From Cytophagales bacterium (lineage in GTDB: Bacteria; Bacteroidota; Bacteroidia; Cytophagales; Flammeovirgaceae), in NCBI GenBank assembly GCA_025056215.1, contig JANWWC010000002.1:361052-425051 (forward strand): 64,000 nt of DNA, read 5' to 3'. This document shows positions 56,828 to 64,000 of the stretch, piece after piece (within the stretch, counting starts at the first letter, position 1; each line of letters opens with the position of its first letter). The notes below the pieces were generated by a model. It was not told the DNA's origin, made no database searches, and saw only the letters and a list, made by a program, of their open reading frames with translations. The translations under genes and the position numbers were made by a program.

Positions 56828-57235
56828 ATGAAAAGATTTAAAAAAATTGTTCATTTGTTGTCTTTTTCGTTGCTTTTAAGCTCGGCAAACGTACCCCACT
56901 CAACTTTTGAAGAGAGAAATTTAGTCCCAAATTTTCAAGCAACTATTCAATCGAAAAGTTTACCCTCTAACAGCAAGGTTGTAAAAAAAGAAATTGAAAG
57001 TGTTGGAAAGATTTACGAACAAAAAAAAACTGATGCATCGCAAGCTTCTTCTAAAGGAAGTATACACTGGGCTAACATTGTAGCAATTTCAACGGGCGTA
57101 ATAAGTTTTTTGCTATGGTTTTTTTCGATTCCGGCCATAGTATTTGGCGCAATAGGCCTTAACAAACCAGGTAAAGGGCTGGGAATTGCAGGACTTGCAG
57201 CTGGAATTCTCGTATTTCTTCTCTTTCTTCTATGA
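56828..57235 (+). CDS. Exported DUF4190-like membrane protein
   Basis: A protein of about 135 residues from the ATG at 56828; an in-frame ATG also exists at 56816. A signal peptide (MKRFKKIVHLLSFSLLLSSAN) is followed by a polar segment of about 60 residues rich in Ser and Lys. Two membrane helices (about 80-98 and 115-133) then surround FGAIGLNKPGKGLGIAGLAAG, the DUF4190 pattern. A paralogue lies at 58105-58548. The role of these proteins is unknown. The gene's end overlaps the convergent DUF2752 gene by 6 bp. Confidence 0.7.
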   Translation: MKRFKKIVHLLSFSLLLSSANVPHSTFEERNLVPNFQATIQSKSLPSNSKVVKKEIESVGKIYEQKKTDASQASSKGSIHWANIVAISTGVISFLLWFFSIPAIVFGAIGLNKPGKGLGIAGLAAGILVFLLFLL

Positions 57236-57586
57236 TGATTTCACTTTATGAACGTCTTGTTTGGCAAACCTATACTTATGGTAACTTTGCAGAAGTTCTT
57301 GGAAATATAAGTAAGACAAAATCGGAAAAACTAAAAAAGATATCTTATTCAAATCCCACGCAGCCCTAAAATCAAAATGAAAAAGATGCATAAGAGCTCT
57401 TGTCATGCCGCAACCGTAGCACTCTACATCGAACAACAAAACAGAAAGACATAAGCTTTGACCTCTATCGAAAAAATCAGCAGGCAATAAAACTAAAATA
57501 ATAGGAATTAAAATCATTCCTATTATTTTCGCCAATAAAAACGTTTTGTTTTGAAATAAATTATAGTTTTTTAGCATAATCACCAT
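57230..57586 (-). CDS. DUF2752 membrane protein
   Basis: A 118-residue protein with membrane helices at about 17-35 and 80-95 and the DUF2752 signature CYGCGMTRALMHLFHFDFRAAWDLN near 54-78, where the Cys pair and the following Arg are conserved. The function of the family is unknown. It overlaps the TM2 gene upstream by 26 bp, so the two are likely co-translated. A second in-frame ATG (57577) is an alternative start. Confidence 0.8.
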   Translation of the reverse strand: MVIMLKNYNLFQNKTFLLAKIIGMILIPIILVLLPADFFDRGQSLCLSVLLFDVECYGCGMTRALMHLFHFDFRAAWDLNKISFLVFPILSYLYFQELLQSYHKYRFAKQDVHKVKSS

Positions 57587-58016
57587 CTTTAGGCTTCAAG
57601 TTGCCAGTAACAATCCGAATAAGATCGATCAAAGTCCAAACTCCACAACCTCCTGCTGTAAGAAGTTGTACAACTCCTTGCCATGTATATCCTAAATAAA
57701 AACGGTGGATTCCTAGCGTACCTACGAGAAGCACTAAAACTAGAGCCACAACCTGACTTTTTTCTCCATTCATATTCTTCTTTTCTAATTCTTTTTTAAC
57801 TTTTTTTTCAGCAACTTTCACCACGAGCTTTTCTGAGAGCGATAAATTGCTTAGAACTTCTTTCTCAACAATTGAGGCGTTGTTTGGAAGAGCTTGGATA
57901 AGGCTTTCTTCAACACTTGGCGAGTTTGCAATCTGAATGCTTTTTGATACATTAGATGACATTAATACAAATGCCATAGAAGCTACCCAAAAGTGTAACA
58001 AGATTTTTTTTACCAT
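57561..58016 (-). CDS. Exported TM2-domain protein
   Basis: A protein of about 151 residues from the ATG at 58016; an ATG at 58043 is also in frame but sits almost at the expected transcription start. A signal peptide (about 1-22, ending near VLMSSN) precedes a polar, Lys/Glu-rich helical stretch (to about 85). The C-terminal TM2 domain has two helices around GTLGIHRFYLGYTWQGVVQ and GGCGVWTLIDLIRIV. TM2 domains are found in many phyla; their bacterial role is unknown. Confidence 0.8.
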   Translation of the reverse strand: MVKKILLHFWVASMAFVLMSSNVSKSIQIANSPSVEESLIQALPNNASIVEKEVLSNLSLSEKLVVKVAEKKVKKELEKKNMNGEKSQVVALVLVLLVGTLGIHRFYLGYTWQGVVQLLTAGGCGVWTLIDLIRIVTGNLKPKDGDYAKKL

Positions 58017-58053
58017 AGTTGTAGAGTTTAAATTTTTTACCATAACTTCGCTA

Positions 58054-58085
58054 CTAACCTAAATTCTTCTTTCATCGAATCCAAA
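58054..58085 (-). promoter_or_regulatory. Possible promoter of the TM2-DUF2752 genes
   Basis: On the minus strand TTTG (58085-58082), 20 bp, TAGGTTAG (58061-58054), one mismatch from TAnnTTTG. Transcription would begin near 58047, supporting the ATG at 58016. Confidence 0.4.
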
Positions 58086-58104
58086 AAATATATGTTAAAA
58101 TTCT

Positions 58105-58548
58105 ATGAAAAATTGCAAGTGTAGTATTTTTTTCATCTTTCTCTCCATATGGCTGAGTGCAGCTACTTTACCTTTCGAACAATTAAGAAAATCAGATGAT
58201 TTTTACCATCCTTTAATTTCAAAAAATTGTAGTTGGTCATCAGAAACAAGATCTAACCCAACAAACCCTAAAACAGACGATCCTCAAGTTACCCCTTCAG
58301 AAAAACGCCGTATTCATTGGTCAAACATAGCAGCGCTGGCAAGTGGAGTTCTGGCTTATGTCAGTTTCCCTGAGTTATTGCTTTTTTTCTTACCGGCTGT
58401 CGTGTTTGGTGCTATCGGAATTGCCAAGTCAGGTCGAAAAAAAAAGTTTGGCGGGCTGGGCATGGGAATTGCAGGCTTCGTACTCGGCTTAATTGGACTG
58501 TTTTTAGTAGTCATGGTTATAATTATATTCGCTACTTATTTTCCATAA
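58105..58548 (+). CDS. Exported DUF4190-like membrane protein, second copy
   Basis: A 147-residue paralogue of the 56828-57235 protein. It has a signal peptide (about 1-20, MKNCKCSIFFIFLSIWLSAA), a polar segment of about 50 residues, then RRIHWSNIAALASGVLAY (compare GSIHWANIVAISTGVISF in the paralogue) and membrane helices around VFGAIGIAKSGRKKKFGGLGMGIAG. It is divergent from the TM2 gene. Its stop codon directly abuts the stop of the convergent kinase-like gene. Confidence 0.7.
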   Translation: MKNCKCSIFFIFLSIWLSAATLPFEQLRKSDDFYHPLISKNCSWSSETRSNPTNPKTDDPQVTPSEKRRIHWSNIAALASGVLAYVSFPELLLFFLPAVVFGAIGIAKSGRKKKFGGLGMGIAGFVLGLIGLFLVVMVIIIFATYFP

Positions 58549-59562
58549 TTACACTATGATCTTGGGCAAGAAGATGTTGAACAACGTCTCTTCTTCTGTT
58601 GAGTAAACAAGTTCTATTTTTCCGCCCAACTTAGTAGCGGCTAGGGTGGCGCTGTAAAGCTCTAATCCCGTATGTCCTGAATGGTTCGAAGTGCGGTGGA
58701 AAAGTTTAAAGATCTCCTTTGAAAGCTCTGGAGGGATGGTGTTGCCGTTATAACTAATAAAAAATAATAAATCGTTTGCATTGTCAATTGCTTTTACTTC
58801 TAAAAAAGAAGTATTATAGCGCTTAATCGTAATATTGTTAAAAGCATACTCAAGCAGATTTTCTAACAAAATTGTCAGCACGTTCTTATCTACATAAATA
58901 GATATATTGGGAGGATAAATAAAATCATAACGAATTCGTTCATCTTCTTTTTGTCGAACAAAGTTTTCCAGTTGTTCAAAAATCGTGCTTAAATGCCATA
59001 CACGGGGATTGATTTCCATTTTTTTAAGATTATCCACTGAAAGTAATCGCGTGAGCAAATTTCTAAGTGAAATAGCAGTTTGCGCAATCATCTTAAAGTA
59101 TTGCAAACAATGCTCATCTTTTGTTTCCATCTCTGCTAGATGGCATAATCCGATAATGCTGACCAAAGGTCCTTTGATATCGTGGGAGGCTCTATAAATA
59201 AAGTCATCGAGTTCACGATAGCTAATGTTTAGCTCTTCGTTAAGTGCAATAAGTTCTTCTGTGCGTTGTCGTACTTTTTCTTGTAGCTCTTGCTTAGCAG
59301 CCTGAAGTTCTGCATTTTGATTATCAATCAAAGATTTAGCATTCTCGAGCTCTTTTGTTCTTTCGATCAGTTTTTCATTTATAATTCTCATGCGCGTTTG
59401 CAGACGATCGCTCACGCGCATCACAAATCGAATATCTTTTAACAACATTTCATAATGATTGAGCAATACAGAAAAATATTCCTTCCATGTTTCCAACGAT
59501 TCGGGAGGATTTTCTAACAACTTGCGCGCTTCTGATAAAAAGATATCTTCTTTTTCGTACAT
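58549..59562 (-). CDS. Histidine-kinase-like protein with degraded ATP-binding site
   Basis: A protein of about 337 residues from the ATG at 59562; a GTG at 59577 is also possible. There are no membrane segments. A helical N-terminal part and a coiled coil (about 65-120) lead to a HisKA domain with an intact acceptor motif, YRASHDIKGPLVSIIGL. The ATPase domain is abnormal: the N box reads ENLLEYAFNN (second Asn replaced by Tyr, Lys by Asn) and the G1 box reads SYNGNTIPPE in place of DNGxGI. The F box (IFKLFHRTS) and G2 box (GHTGLEL) are recognisable. It may be a pseudokinase that accepts or removes phosphate rather than using ATP (inference). Confidence 0.8.
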   Translation of the reverse strand: MYEKEDIFLSEARKLLENPPESLETWKEYFSVLLNHYEMLLKDIRFVMRVSDRLQTRMRIINEKLIERTKELENAKSLIDNQNAELQAAKQELQEKVRQRTEELIALNEELNISYRELDDFIYRASHDIKGPLVSIIGLCHLAEMETKDEHCLQYFKMIAQTAISLRNLLTRLLSVDNLKKMEINPRVWHLSTIFEQLENFVRQKEDERIRYDFIYPPNISIYVDKNVLTILLENLLEYAFNNITIKRYNTSFLEVKAIDNANDLLFFISYNGNTIPPELSKEIFKLFHRTSNHSGHTGLELYSATLAATKLGGKIELVYSTEEETLFNIFLPKIIV

Positions 59563-59653
59563 CTTAAAACTATTCACTATAACACTTTATTTCAAATGTA
59601 ACATCAATCTACAAAAAAATCAGATTATCACTGAAGTTTATTCCATTTGAGTG

Positions 59654-59661
59654 TATTTTTG
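59654..59661 (+). promoter_or_regulatory. Promoter -7 box of the haem-lyase gene
   Basis: TATTTTTG, a full -7 match; the -33 region is weak (CTG about 20 bp upstream). It supports the ATG at 59686 rather than the TTG at 59671 as start. Confidence 0.4.
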
Positions 59662-59685
59662 CAATAAGCTTTGAGTAAAAATTTT

Positions 59686-62229
59686 ATGCGCGAACTTGTA
59701 GGAGAAATTGGGCATTTGGCTGTTATTATATCTTTTGTAAGCTCATTAACAAGTAGTTATGCTTTCTGGAAAAGTTATCGTTCTTCTGCATCAGAAAAAT
59801 TAGCATGGAAGTCGTTAGCTCTTACTACCTTCTGGATACATGCGTGTTGTGTAGGAATTGTCATCATAGCTTTGTTCACGATTATCTATAATCATTGGTA
59901 TGAGTATCATTATGCTTGGAGCCACTCCTCTAACAATTTGCCAGTAGCTTATATGATTTCTTGTTTTTGGGAAGGACAAGAAGGAAGTTTTCTACTCTGG
60001 ATATTCTGGCATGTGTTGTTAGGAGTAGTTCTGCTCAAAACAACTCGAGAAGAATGGAAGCCAACTACTATGTTGGTATTCATGTTAGTGCAAACATTTT
60101 TAATTTCCATGATTTTAGGAGTTGTTATTCCTTTCACCCAAATTAAGATTGGAAGTTCTCCATTTGTACTATTAAAAGATGTGATAAAAGCACCTATTTT
60201 CCAATTAAACCCCGACTACAAACCTGAAGATGGAAACGGTTTAAATCCTTTGTTGCAAAATTATTGGATGGTAATTCACCCTCCTACTCTTTTCTTAGGA
60301 TTCGCGCTTACTTTAATCCCTTTTGCCTATTGCTTAGGCGCACTTGTTATGGGAAAAGTGCAAGAATGGATCACTTATGCCTTGCCATGGAATATCGTTG
60401 GCACAGGAATTCTAGGAATTGGCATTATGATGGGCGCTTACTGGGCGTACGAAACACTCAACTTCGGAGGATATTGGAATTGGGACCCAGTAGAGAACGC
60501 TGTTTACATTCCTTGGTTAATTTCAGTAGCTTCTATTCATACGATGATTATCTACAAAAAAAATCAATCGGCTTTAAAACTTTCTATTTTTTTGGTAGTC
60601 GCTACTTTTTTATTAGTGCTGTACGCTACCTTTTTGACTAGAAGTGGTATTTTAGGAGAATCGTCTGTTCATTCTTTTACCGACTTAGGACTTTCAGGAC
60701 AATTAATCGGGTATTTACTTTTTTTTACTGGACTCTCTAGCGGATTGATAGTTTGGCGTTGGAAATTAATTCCTGGCTCTCAGAAAGAAATTTCAGCATA
60801 TAGTCGTGAATTTTGGATATTTATAGGCGTAACTACTCTTATTTTAACAAGCTTTCAAGTGCTCGTGCCTACTTCTATTCCCGTGTGGAATCAATTTGTA
60901 AAATTATTCGGTATCGAATCTAGACTGGCTTCTCCCGCTGACCAAGTACAGTTCTATAACAAATTTCAAATATGGTTCGCCATTGCTATTGCTCTATTAA
61001 GCGGAACAGGTCAGTTGTTTTTCTGGAAAAAAATGGAACCCAGCAAGTTGCGAGAAGCTATTGCTATCCCTGCTATGCTCAGTTTGCTTGTCTCTGCTGC
61101 GCTGATTGTTATTGCTAAAATCCATAACCTTCAGCACATTTTCTTACTAACATCCTCTATCTATTCTATCATTGCTAATGCAAGTATTCTGTTAAAACTC
61201 TTTAAATCGTCTAATTTTAAGCTAGCAGGAGGGAGCGTTACACATGTTGGGATAGCTTTGATGTTAATAGGCATCTTATTTTCGGCGGGCTATTCTAAAA
61301 CAATCTCTTTAAACAACACTGGATTTTTGTACAATAAAAATTTCTCTGATGAAATGAATCGGGAACACTTGCTTTTATTTAGAGGTCAGCCTCAAAAAAT
61401 GCAAGATTATACGCTTATCTACAAAGGAATCCGCATGGAATCAGCAGAAATCGATAGTTACATCGATAAAGAAGACCTATTCCCTACCGAAAACCCTTTC
61501 CGATTCATTCTCAAAAAAGATTACCCTCCGCGAAAAGCAGGAGACACTATTCAAGTCTATCACGAAAACATGTATTACGAAATAGAATACAAAGATAAAC
61601 AGGGGAGAACATTTTCACTCTACCCACGAATACAATTCAATACCAAAATGGGAGGAGAATCTAATCTCGTTCCTTCTCCAGACATTCGGCACTTTTGGAA
61701 CAAAGACCTTTATACGCATGTCACTAACATTCCAGACCCTCAAGCCGAAACCAAATGGAGTGAACCTGAAACTTTTGTACTCCATCTCGGCGACACGTTT
61801 TATTTGAACGACTACGTAGCTATTCTCGAAAGTGTACAAAGAGTAAACCAAGTAATCGGAGTTTCTTTAGGACCAGAAGATATTGCCATAATAGCCAACA
61901 TCAAAGTTTTCACTAAAACAGGAGAATTCCTCTTAAAACCTTATTTTATCATTAAAGACAAACAAGTAGGATTAATCCCACACACAGTAGCAGAACTAGG
62001 CGTGAGAATTCTTTTTGAAAAGATCGACCCTGAAAAAAATGCTTTTACTTTCCAAGTGCGCACGACTCAACGCGATTGGTTAATTCTTAAAGCAGTAGAA
62101 AAACCTTACATTAACCTGGTTTGGATAGGAACCTTTTTTGTTTCGATAGGGCTTTGCATCACTGCTTATAGACGATTCAGAGAAATCAAATCTTTTAAAC
62201 ATGACGAATCTCCCATCGAAGTATACTAA
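59686..62229 (+). CDS. ccmF: CcmF/CcsA-family cytochrome c haem lyase
   Basis: A protein of about 847 residues with some 14-15 membrane helices that attaches haem to apocytochrome c in the periplasm. The tryptophan-rich haem-handling loop GGYWNWDPVENAVYIPWL lies near 260-277. YHYAWSHSSNNLPVAYMIS, FWEGQEGSFLLW and NYWMVIHPPTLFLGF match CcmF. The C-terminal 270 residues include a periplasmic domain (about 545-800) and a last helix. No other ccm gene is in the window. It overlaps the CPBP protease gene by 29 bp. Confidence 0.93.
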   Translation: MRELVGEIGHLAVIISFVSSLTSSYAFWKSYRSSASEKLAWKSLALTTFWIHACCVGIVIIALFTIIYNHWYEYHYAWSHSSNNLPVAYMISCFWEGQEGSFLLWIFWHVLLGVVLLKTTREEWKPTTMLVFMLVQTFLISMILGVVIPFTQIKIGSSPFVLLKDVIKAPIFQLNPDYKPEDGNGLNPLLQNYWMVIHPPTLFLGFALTLIPFAYCLGALVMGKVQEWITYALPWNIVGTGILGIGIMMGAYWAYETLNFGGYWNWDPVENAVYIPWLISVASIHTMIIYKKNQSALKLSIFLVVATFLLVLYATFLTRSGILGESSVHSFTDLGLSGQLIGYLLFFTGLSSGLIVWRWKLIPGSQKEISAYSREFWIFIGVTTLILTSFQVLVPTSIPVWNQFVKLFGIESRLASPADQVQFYNKFQIWFAIAIALLSGTGQLFFWKKMEPSKLREAIAIPAMLSLLVSAALIVIAKIHNLQHIFLLTSSIYSIIANASILLKLFKSSNFKLAGGSVTHVGIALMLIGILFSAGYSKTISLNNTGFLYNKNFSDEMNREHLLLFRGQPQKMQDYTLIYKGIRMESAEIDSYIDKEDLFPTENPFRFILKKDYPPRKAGDTIQVYHENMYYEIEYKDKQGRTFSLYPRIQFNTKMGGESNLVPSPDIRHFWNKDLYTHVTNIPDPQAETKWSEPETFVLHLGDTFYLNDYVAILESVQRVNQVIGVSLGPEDIAIIANIKVFTKTGEFLLKPYFIIKDKQVGLIPHTVAELGVRILFEKIDPEKNAFTFQVRTTQRDWLILKAVEKPYINLVWIGTFFVSIGLCITAYRRFREIKSFKHDESPIEVY

Positions 62230-63127
62230 ATTCTACGATTTACTCCTTCTGATAGGGTATGTTTCAATCGGTATAATGGTAGGCAATTTTTTATCGTTTG
62301 CAGTAGGGATAGCTCTTTGCCAAGGCAATCGAGAAGCCGTTCACTTGCTGCTCGAAACTCCCCATTTATTTCCAGAACACCGCACTACGCTGCTCCTTAT
62401 GCAAGCCATAAATAGCCTATTTGTTTTTTTAGTAATGCCCTTATTGTATATCAGGTTTAGCGAAAATGCTTATCAAGATGTTTTTGATTCAAAAATTTCG
62501 AATGTAGGATTATTTCTTGTAATTGTTTTTTTCTTAGTGATTTCTTACTTTCCCCTTACTGCTTATCTAGTAAAGTGGAACGAAAGTTGGAAACTGCCCG
62601 ATTTTTTGCAGGAATTCGAAGCAAAAGCAAAATTCTCTGAAGAAAAAATCAAAAAAATAACAGAATATCTCATTGATTTTCAGACTCCTATTGAACTTTT
62701 TCTAGGTTTTTTCGTCATTGCCGTACTTCCTGGAATAGGAGAAGAACTTTTTTTTAGAGGACTTTTACAAAGAACAATTTGCAAACTATTAGGAAATATC
62801 CATATAGCAATATGGGTGACTGGCTTTTTGTTTGGTGCTTTCCATTTGCAACTATATGGAATCGTACCGCGCATGTTGTTAGGTGTACTGTTCGGCTATC
62901 TTTACTATTGGTCGGGAACGCTTTGGATTTCGATGTGGGCACACTTTTTGAACAACGCTCTTACCCTTCTTCTAATGATTGCATTGAGCCCCCATAAAGA
63001 ATTGATTTTTTCAGAATCCATAGAATCCATAGAAAACAATCCATACTCTTTGTTTTCACTGATCGGAGTAGGTTTTATGCTGCTGTTGTTTTATCGGAAC
63101 TCCATTCAACACAAACTTCCTTCCTAA
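62201..63127 (+). CDS. CPBP-family intramembrane metalloprotease
   Basis: A 308-residue membrane protein with about eight helices. The three CPBP/Abi motifs are present: GIGEELFFRGLLQR (Glu pair near 181-182, Arg near 186), FGAFHLQLYG (His near 212) and WAHFLNNALT (His and Asn near 247-250). These residues form the metal site of Rce1-like proteases, so an active enzyme is expected. The substrate is unknown. Its ATG lies inside the end of the ccmF gene, and its stop overlaps that of the convergent ilvE by 3 bases. Confidence 0.9.
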   Translation: MTNLPSKYTKFYDLLLLIGYVSIGIMVGNFLSFAVGIALCQGNREAVHLLLETPHLFPEHRTTLLLMQAINSLFVFLVMPLLYIRFSENAYQDVFDSKISNVGLFLVIVFFLVISYFPLTAYLVKWNESWKLPDFLQEFEAKAKFSEEKIKKITEYLIDFQTPIELFLGFFVIAVLPGIGEELFFRGLLQRTICKLLGNIHIAIWVTGFLFGAFHLQLYGIVPRMLLGVLFGYLYYWSGTLWISMWAHFLNNALTLLLMIALSPHKELIFSESIESIENNPYSLFSLIGVGFMLLLFYRNSIQHKLPS

Positions 63128-64000
63128 AGAACGTGCACCCATCCATATGGATCAGGTTTGATACCGTGTTTGATATCATAAAGTTCTCGATATACTTTAT
63201 TTGAAAATTCTCGCTCGTGAATAGGAGGAAGAGTATAATCAACCCCCTCGTGTCCGATTACAGAAATATGAGCAATAGTAGCAGCAGTTCCTGCTCCGAA
63301 GGCTTCTTGTAAACGCTTGGTTTTAATAGCATCAATTACTTCGGCTACTGGCACAGGACGCTCCTCTACTGTCATTCCCCACTGACGAGCAATTGTAAGT
63401 ACACTATCTCGCGTTACACCTTTTAAAATAGAATCACCTGTAGCAGGAGTAATTAGTTTGCCATCAATCACAAACATGATATTCATCGTGCCTGCTTCTT
63501 CGATAAACTGATGAGTTTGCCCATCCGTCCAAATAATTTGGTCGTATCCTTGTTGAGCTGCTAACTTAGTAGGATACATCGATGCAGCATAATTACCTGA
63601 AAACTTAGCATAGCCTGTTCCTCCCTTTACGGCGCGCGTATAATGTTGTTCTACTTTCACTTTTACTGGTGCGCTATAATACGCCCCTACAGGTGAAGTA
63701 AAAATCATGAATTTATACGTTTGTGAAGGTTTCATGCCGATATAAGGATCAGTAGCAAACATAAAAGGGCGGATATATAAGGAACAACCCTGAGAAGTCG
63801 GCACCCAATCGCGGTCTAGGTTTAAAAGTTCTCGTATTCCGCCAATAAAAATTTCTTCTGTAATAGAAGGCATGCACATGCGCTCTGCAGAAATGTTCAT
63901 GCGTAAAAAGTTCGCTTCTGGTCGAAACAAACAAATATTTTTGCCATTTATATGTCTATCAGCCTTAAGCCCCTCAAAAATAGACTGTCCGTAATGCAAT
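63124..64000 (-). CDS. ilvE: Branched-chain amino acid aminotransferase (partial, N-terminus beyond window)
   Basis: About 292 C-terminal residues of a PLP enzyme of fold type IV that interconverts branched-chain amino acids and their 2-oxo acids. HYGQSIFEGLKA at the window edge, PEANFLRMNISAERMCMP, YIRPFMFATDP, the PLP-lysine segment GGTGYAKFSGNYAASM, FIEEAGTMNIMFV, TPATGDSILKGVTRDSVL and EAFGAGTAATIAHI are those of the longer (type II, about 355-residue) branch of the family. The frame is open to base 64000, so roughly 60 residues are missing. Confidence 0.95.
   Translation of the reverse strand, partial: LHYGQSIFEGLKADRHINGKNICLFRPEANFLRMNISAERMCMPSITEEIFIGGIRELLNLDRDWVPTSQGCSLYIRPFMFATDPYIGMKPSQTYKFMIFTSPVGAYYSAPVKVKVEQHYTRAVKGGTGYAKFSGNYAASMYPTKLAAQQGYDQIIWTDGQTHQFIEEAGTMNIMFVIDGKLITPATGDSILKGVTRDSVLTIARQWGMTVEERPVPVAEVIDAIKTKRLQEAFGAGTAATIAHISVIGHEGVDYTLPPIHEREFSNKVYRELYDIKHGIKPDPYGWVHVL

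Noticed and set aside
62201-63127. CPBP protein as an abortive-infection or bacteriocin-immunity factor
   Set aside because: The family includes such proteins, but here it is coupled to a haem-lyase gene and next to ilvE, with no defence or bacteriocin genes in the neighbourhood.
1-64000. CRISPR arrays, insertion sequences, prophage or long tandem repeats
   Set aside because: I found no regularly spaced repeats, transposase motifs, integrase genes or paired terminal inverted repeats; the long repeats seen are propeller motifs inside genes.

Overview
This window comes from a low-GC member of the Bacteroidota, most likely a Cytophagales-type gliding or environmental lineage (inference). Four things support this: promoters of the TTTG-N18-22-TAnnTTTG kind, a 287-residue primary sigma factor typical of the phylum, a metalloprotease with a type IX secretion (T9SS) C-terminal sorting domain, and two very large periplasmic 'two-component regulator propeller' proteins with triple-tyrosine domains. 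Most of the window is ordinary chromosomal backbone. I see no CRISPR array, insertion sequence, prophage or rRNA.

Layout. 1-8.4 kb (minus strand): HD phosphohydrolase (cut by the window edge), sensor kinase, DMT transporter, hemN, a YtxH protein, then an operon of histidine kinase, LuxR-type response regulator and an unknown coiled-coil protein. 8.5-16.5 kb (plus): a GT-C type DUF2723 membrane glycosyltransferase, TPR protein, nitroreductase, D-2-hydroxyacid dehydrogenase, Lrp regulator, the N-terminal half of a transketolase, and rpoD. 16.5-26.7 kb: an orphan TRAP large permease, a huge TolB-propeller/outer-membrane-barrel protein, a small outer-membrane barrel, a zinc-ribbon protein, an internally duplicated secreted protein and a bestrophin-like channel. 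27-41.7 kb is a signalling-rich stretch with three PP2C/SpoIIE-type phosphatases. Two of them are fused to periplasmic propellers. This stretch also holds a lipoprotein/outer-membrane pair, a GT9 glycosyltransferase, tRNA-Val, a pseudouridine synthase and rsmG. 41.7-48.4 kb: dusB, udk, a methyltransferase, an NAD(P)-binding protein and a YyaL-type thioredoxin-domain protein. 48.4-52.7 kb is a housekeeping block (etfB-etfA-efp-accB-accC). 52.7-64 kb: a T9SS metalloprotease, a dicarboxylate/amino-acid symporter, a knot of small DUF4190/TM2/DUF2752 membrane proteins, a histidine-kinase-like protein with a degraded ATP site, a CcmF-type haem lyase, a CPBP protease and ilvE (cut by the window edge).

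Four apparently gene-free stretches (about 37.0-37.9, 42.8-43.2, 44.7-45.3 and 56.35-56.76 kb) contain protein-like fragments broken by frameshifts and stops. I read them as decaying genes. The clearest is an ABC-2 type permease. The genome therefore seems to be losing genes.

The most unusual items are: a promoter, short leader and terminator hairpin directly in front of hemN (small RNA or attenuator); the apparent pseudokinase at 58.5-59.6 kb; the trio of SpoIIE phosphatases with no partner-switch genes nearby; the giant OM protein whose peptidase-like domain has lost its catalytic motif; and the cluster of signal-peptide-bearing DUF4190/TM2 proteins. Nothing here is a clear-cut new defence or biosynthetic system.
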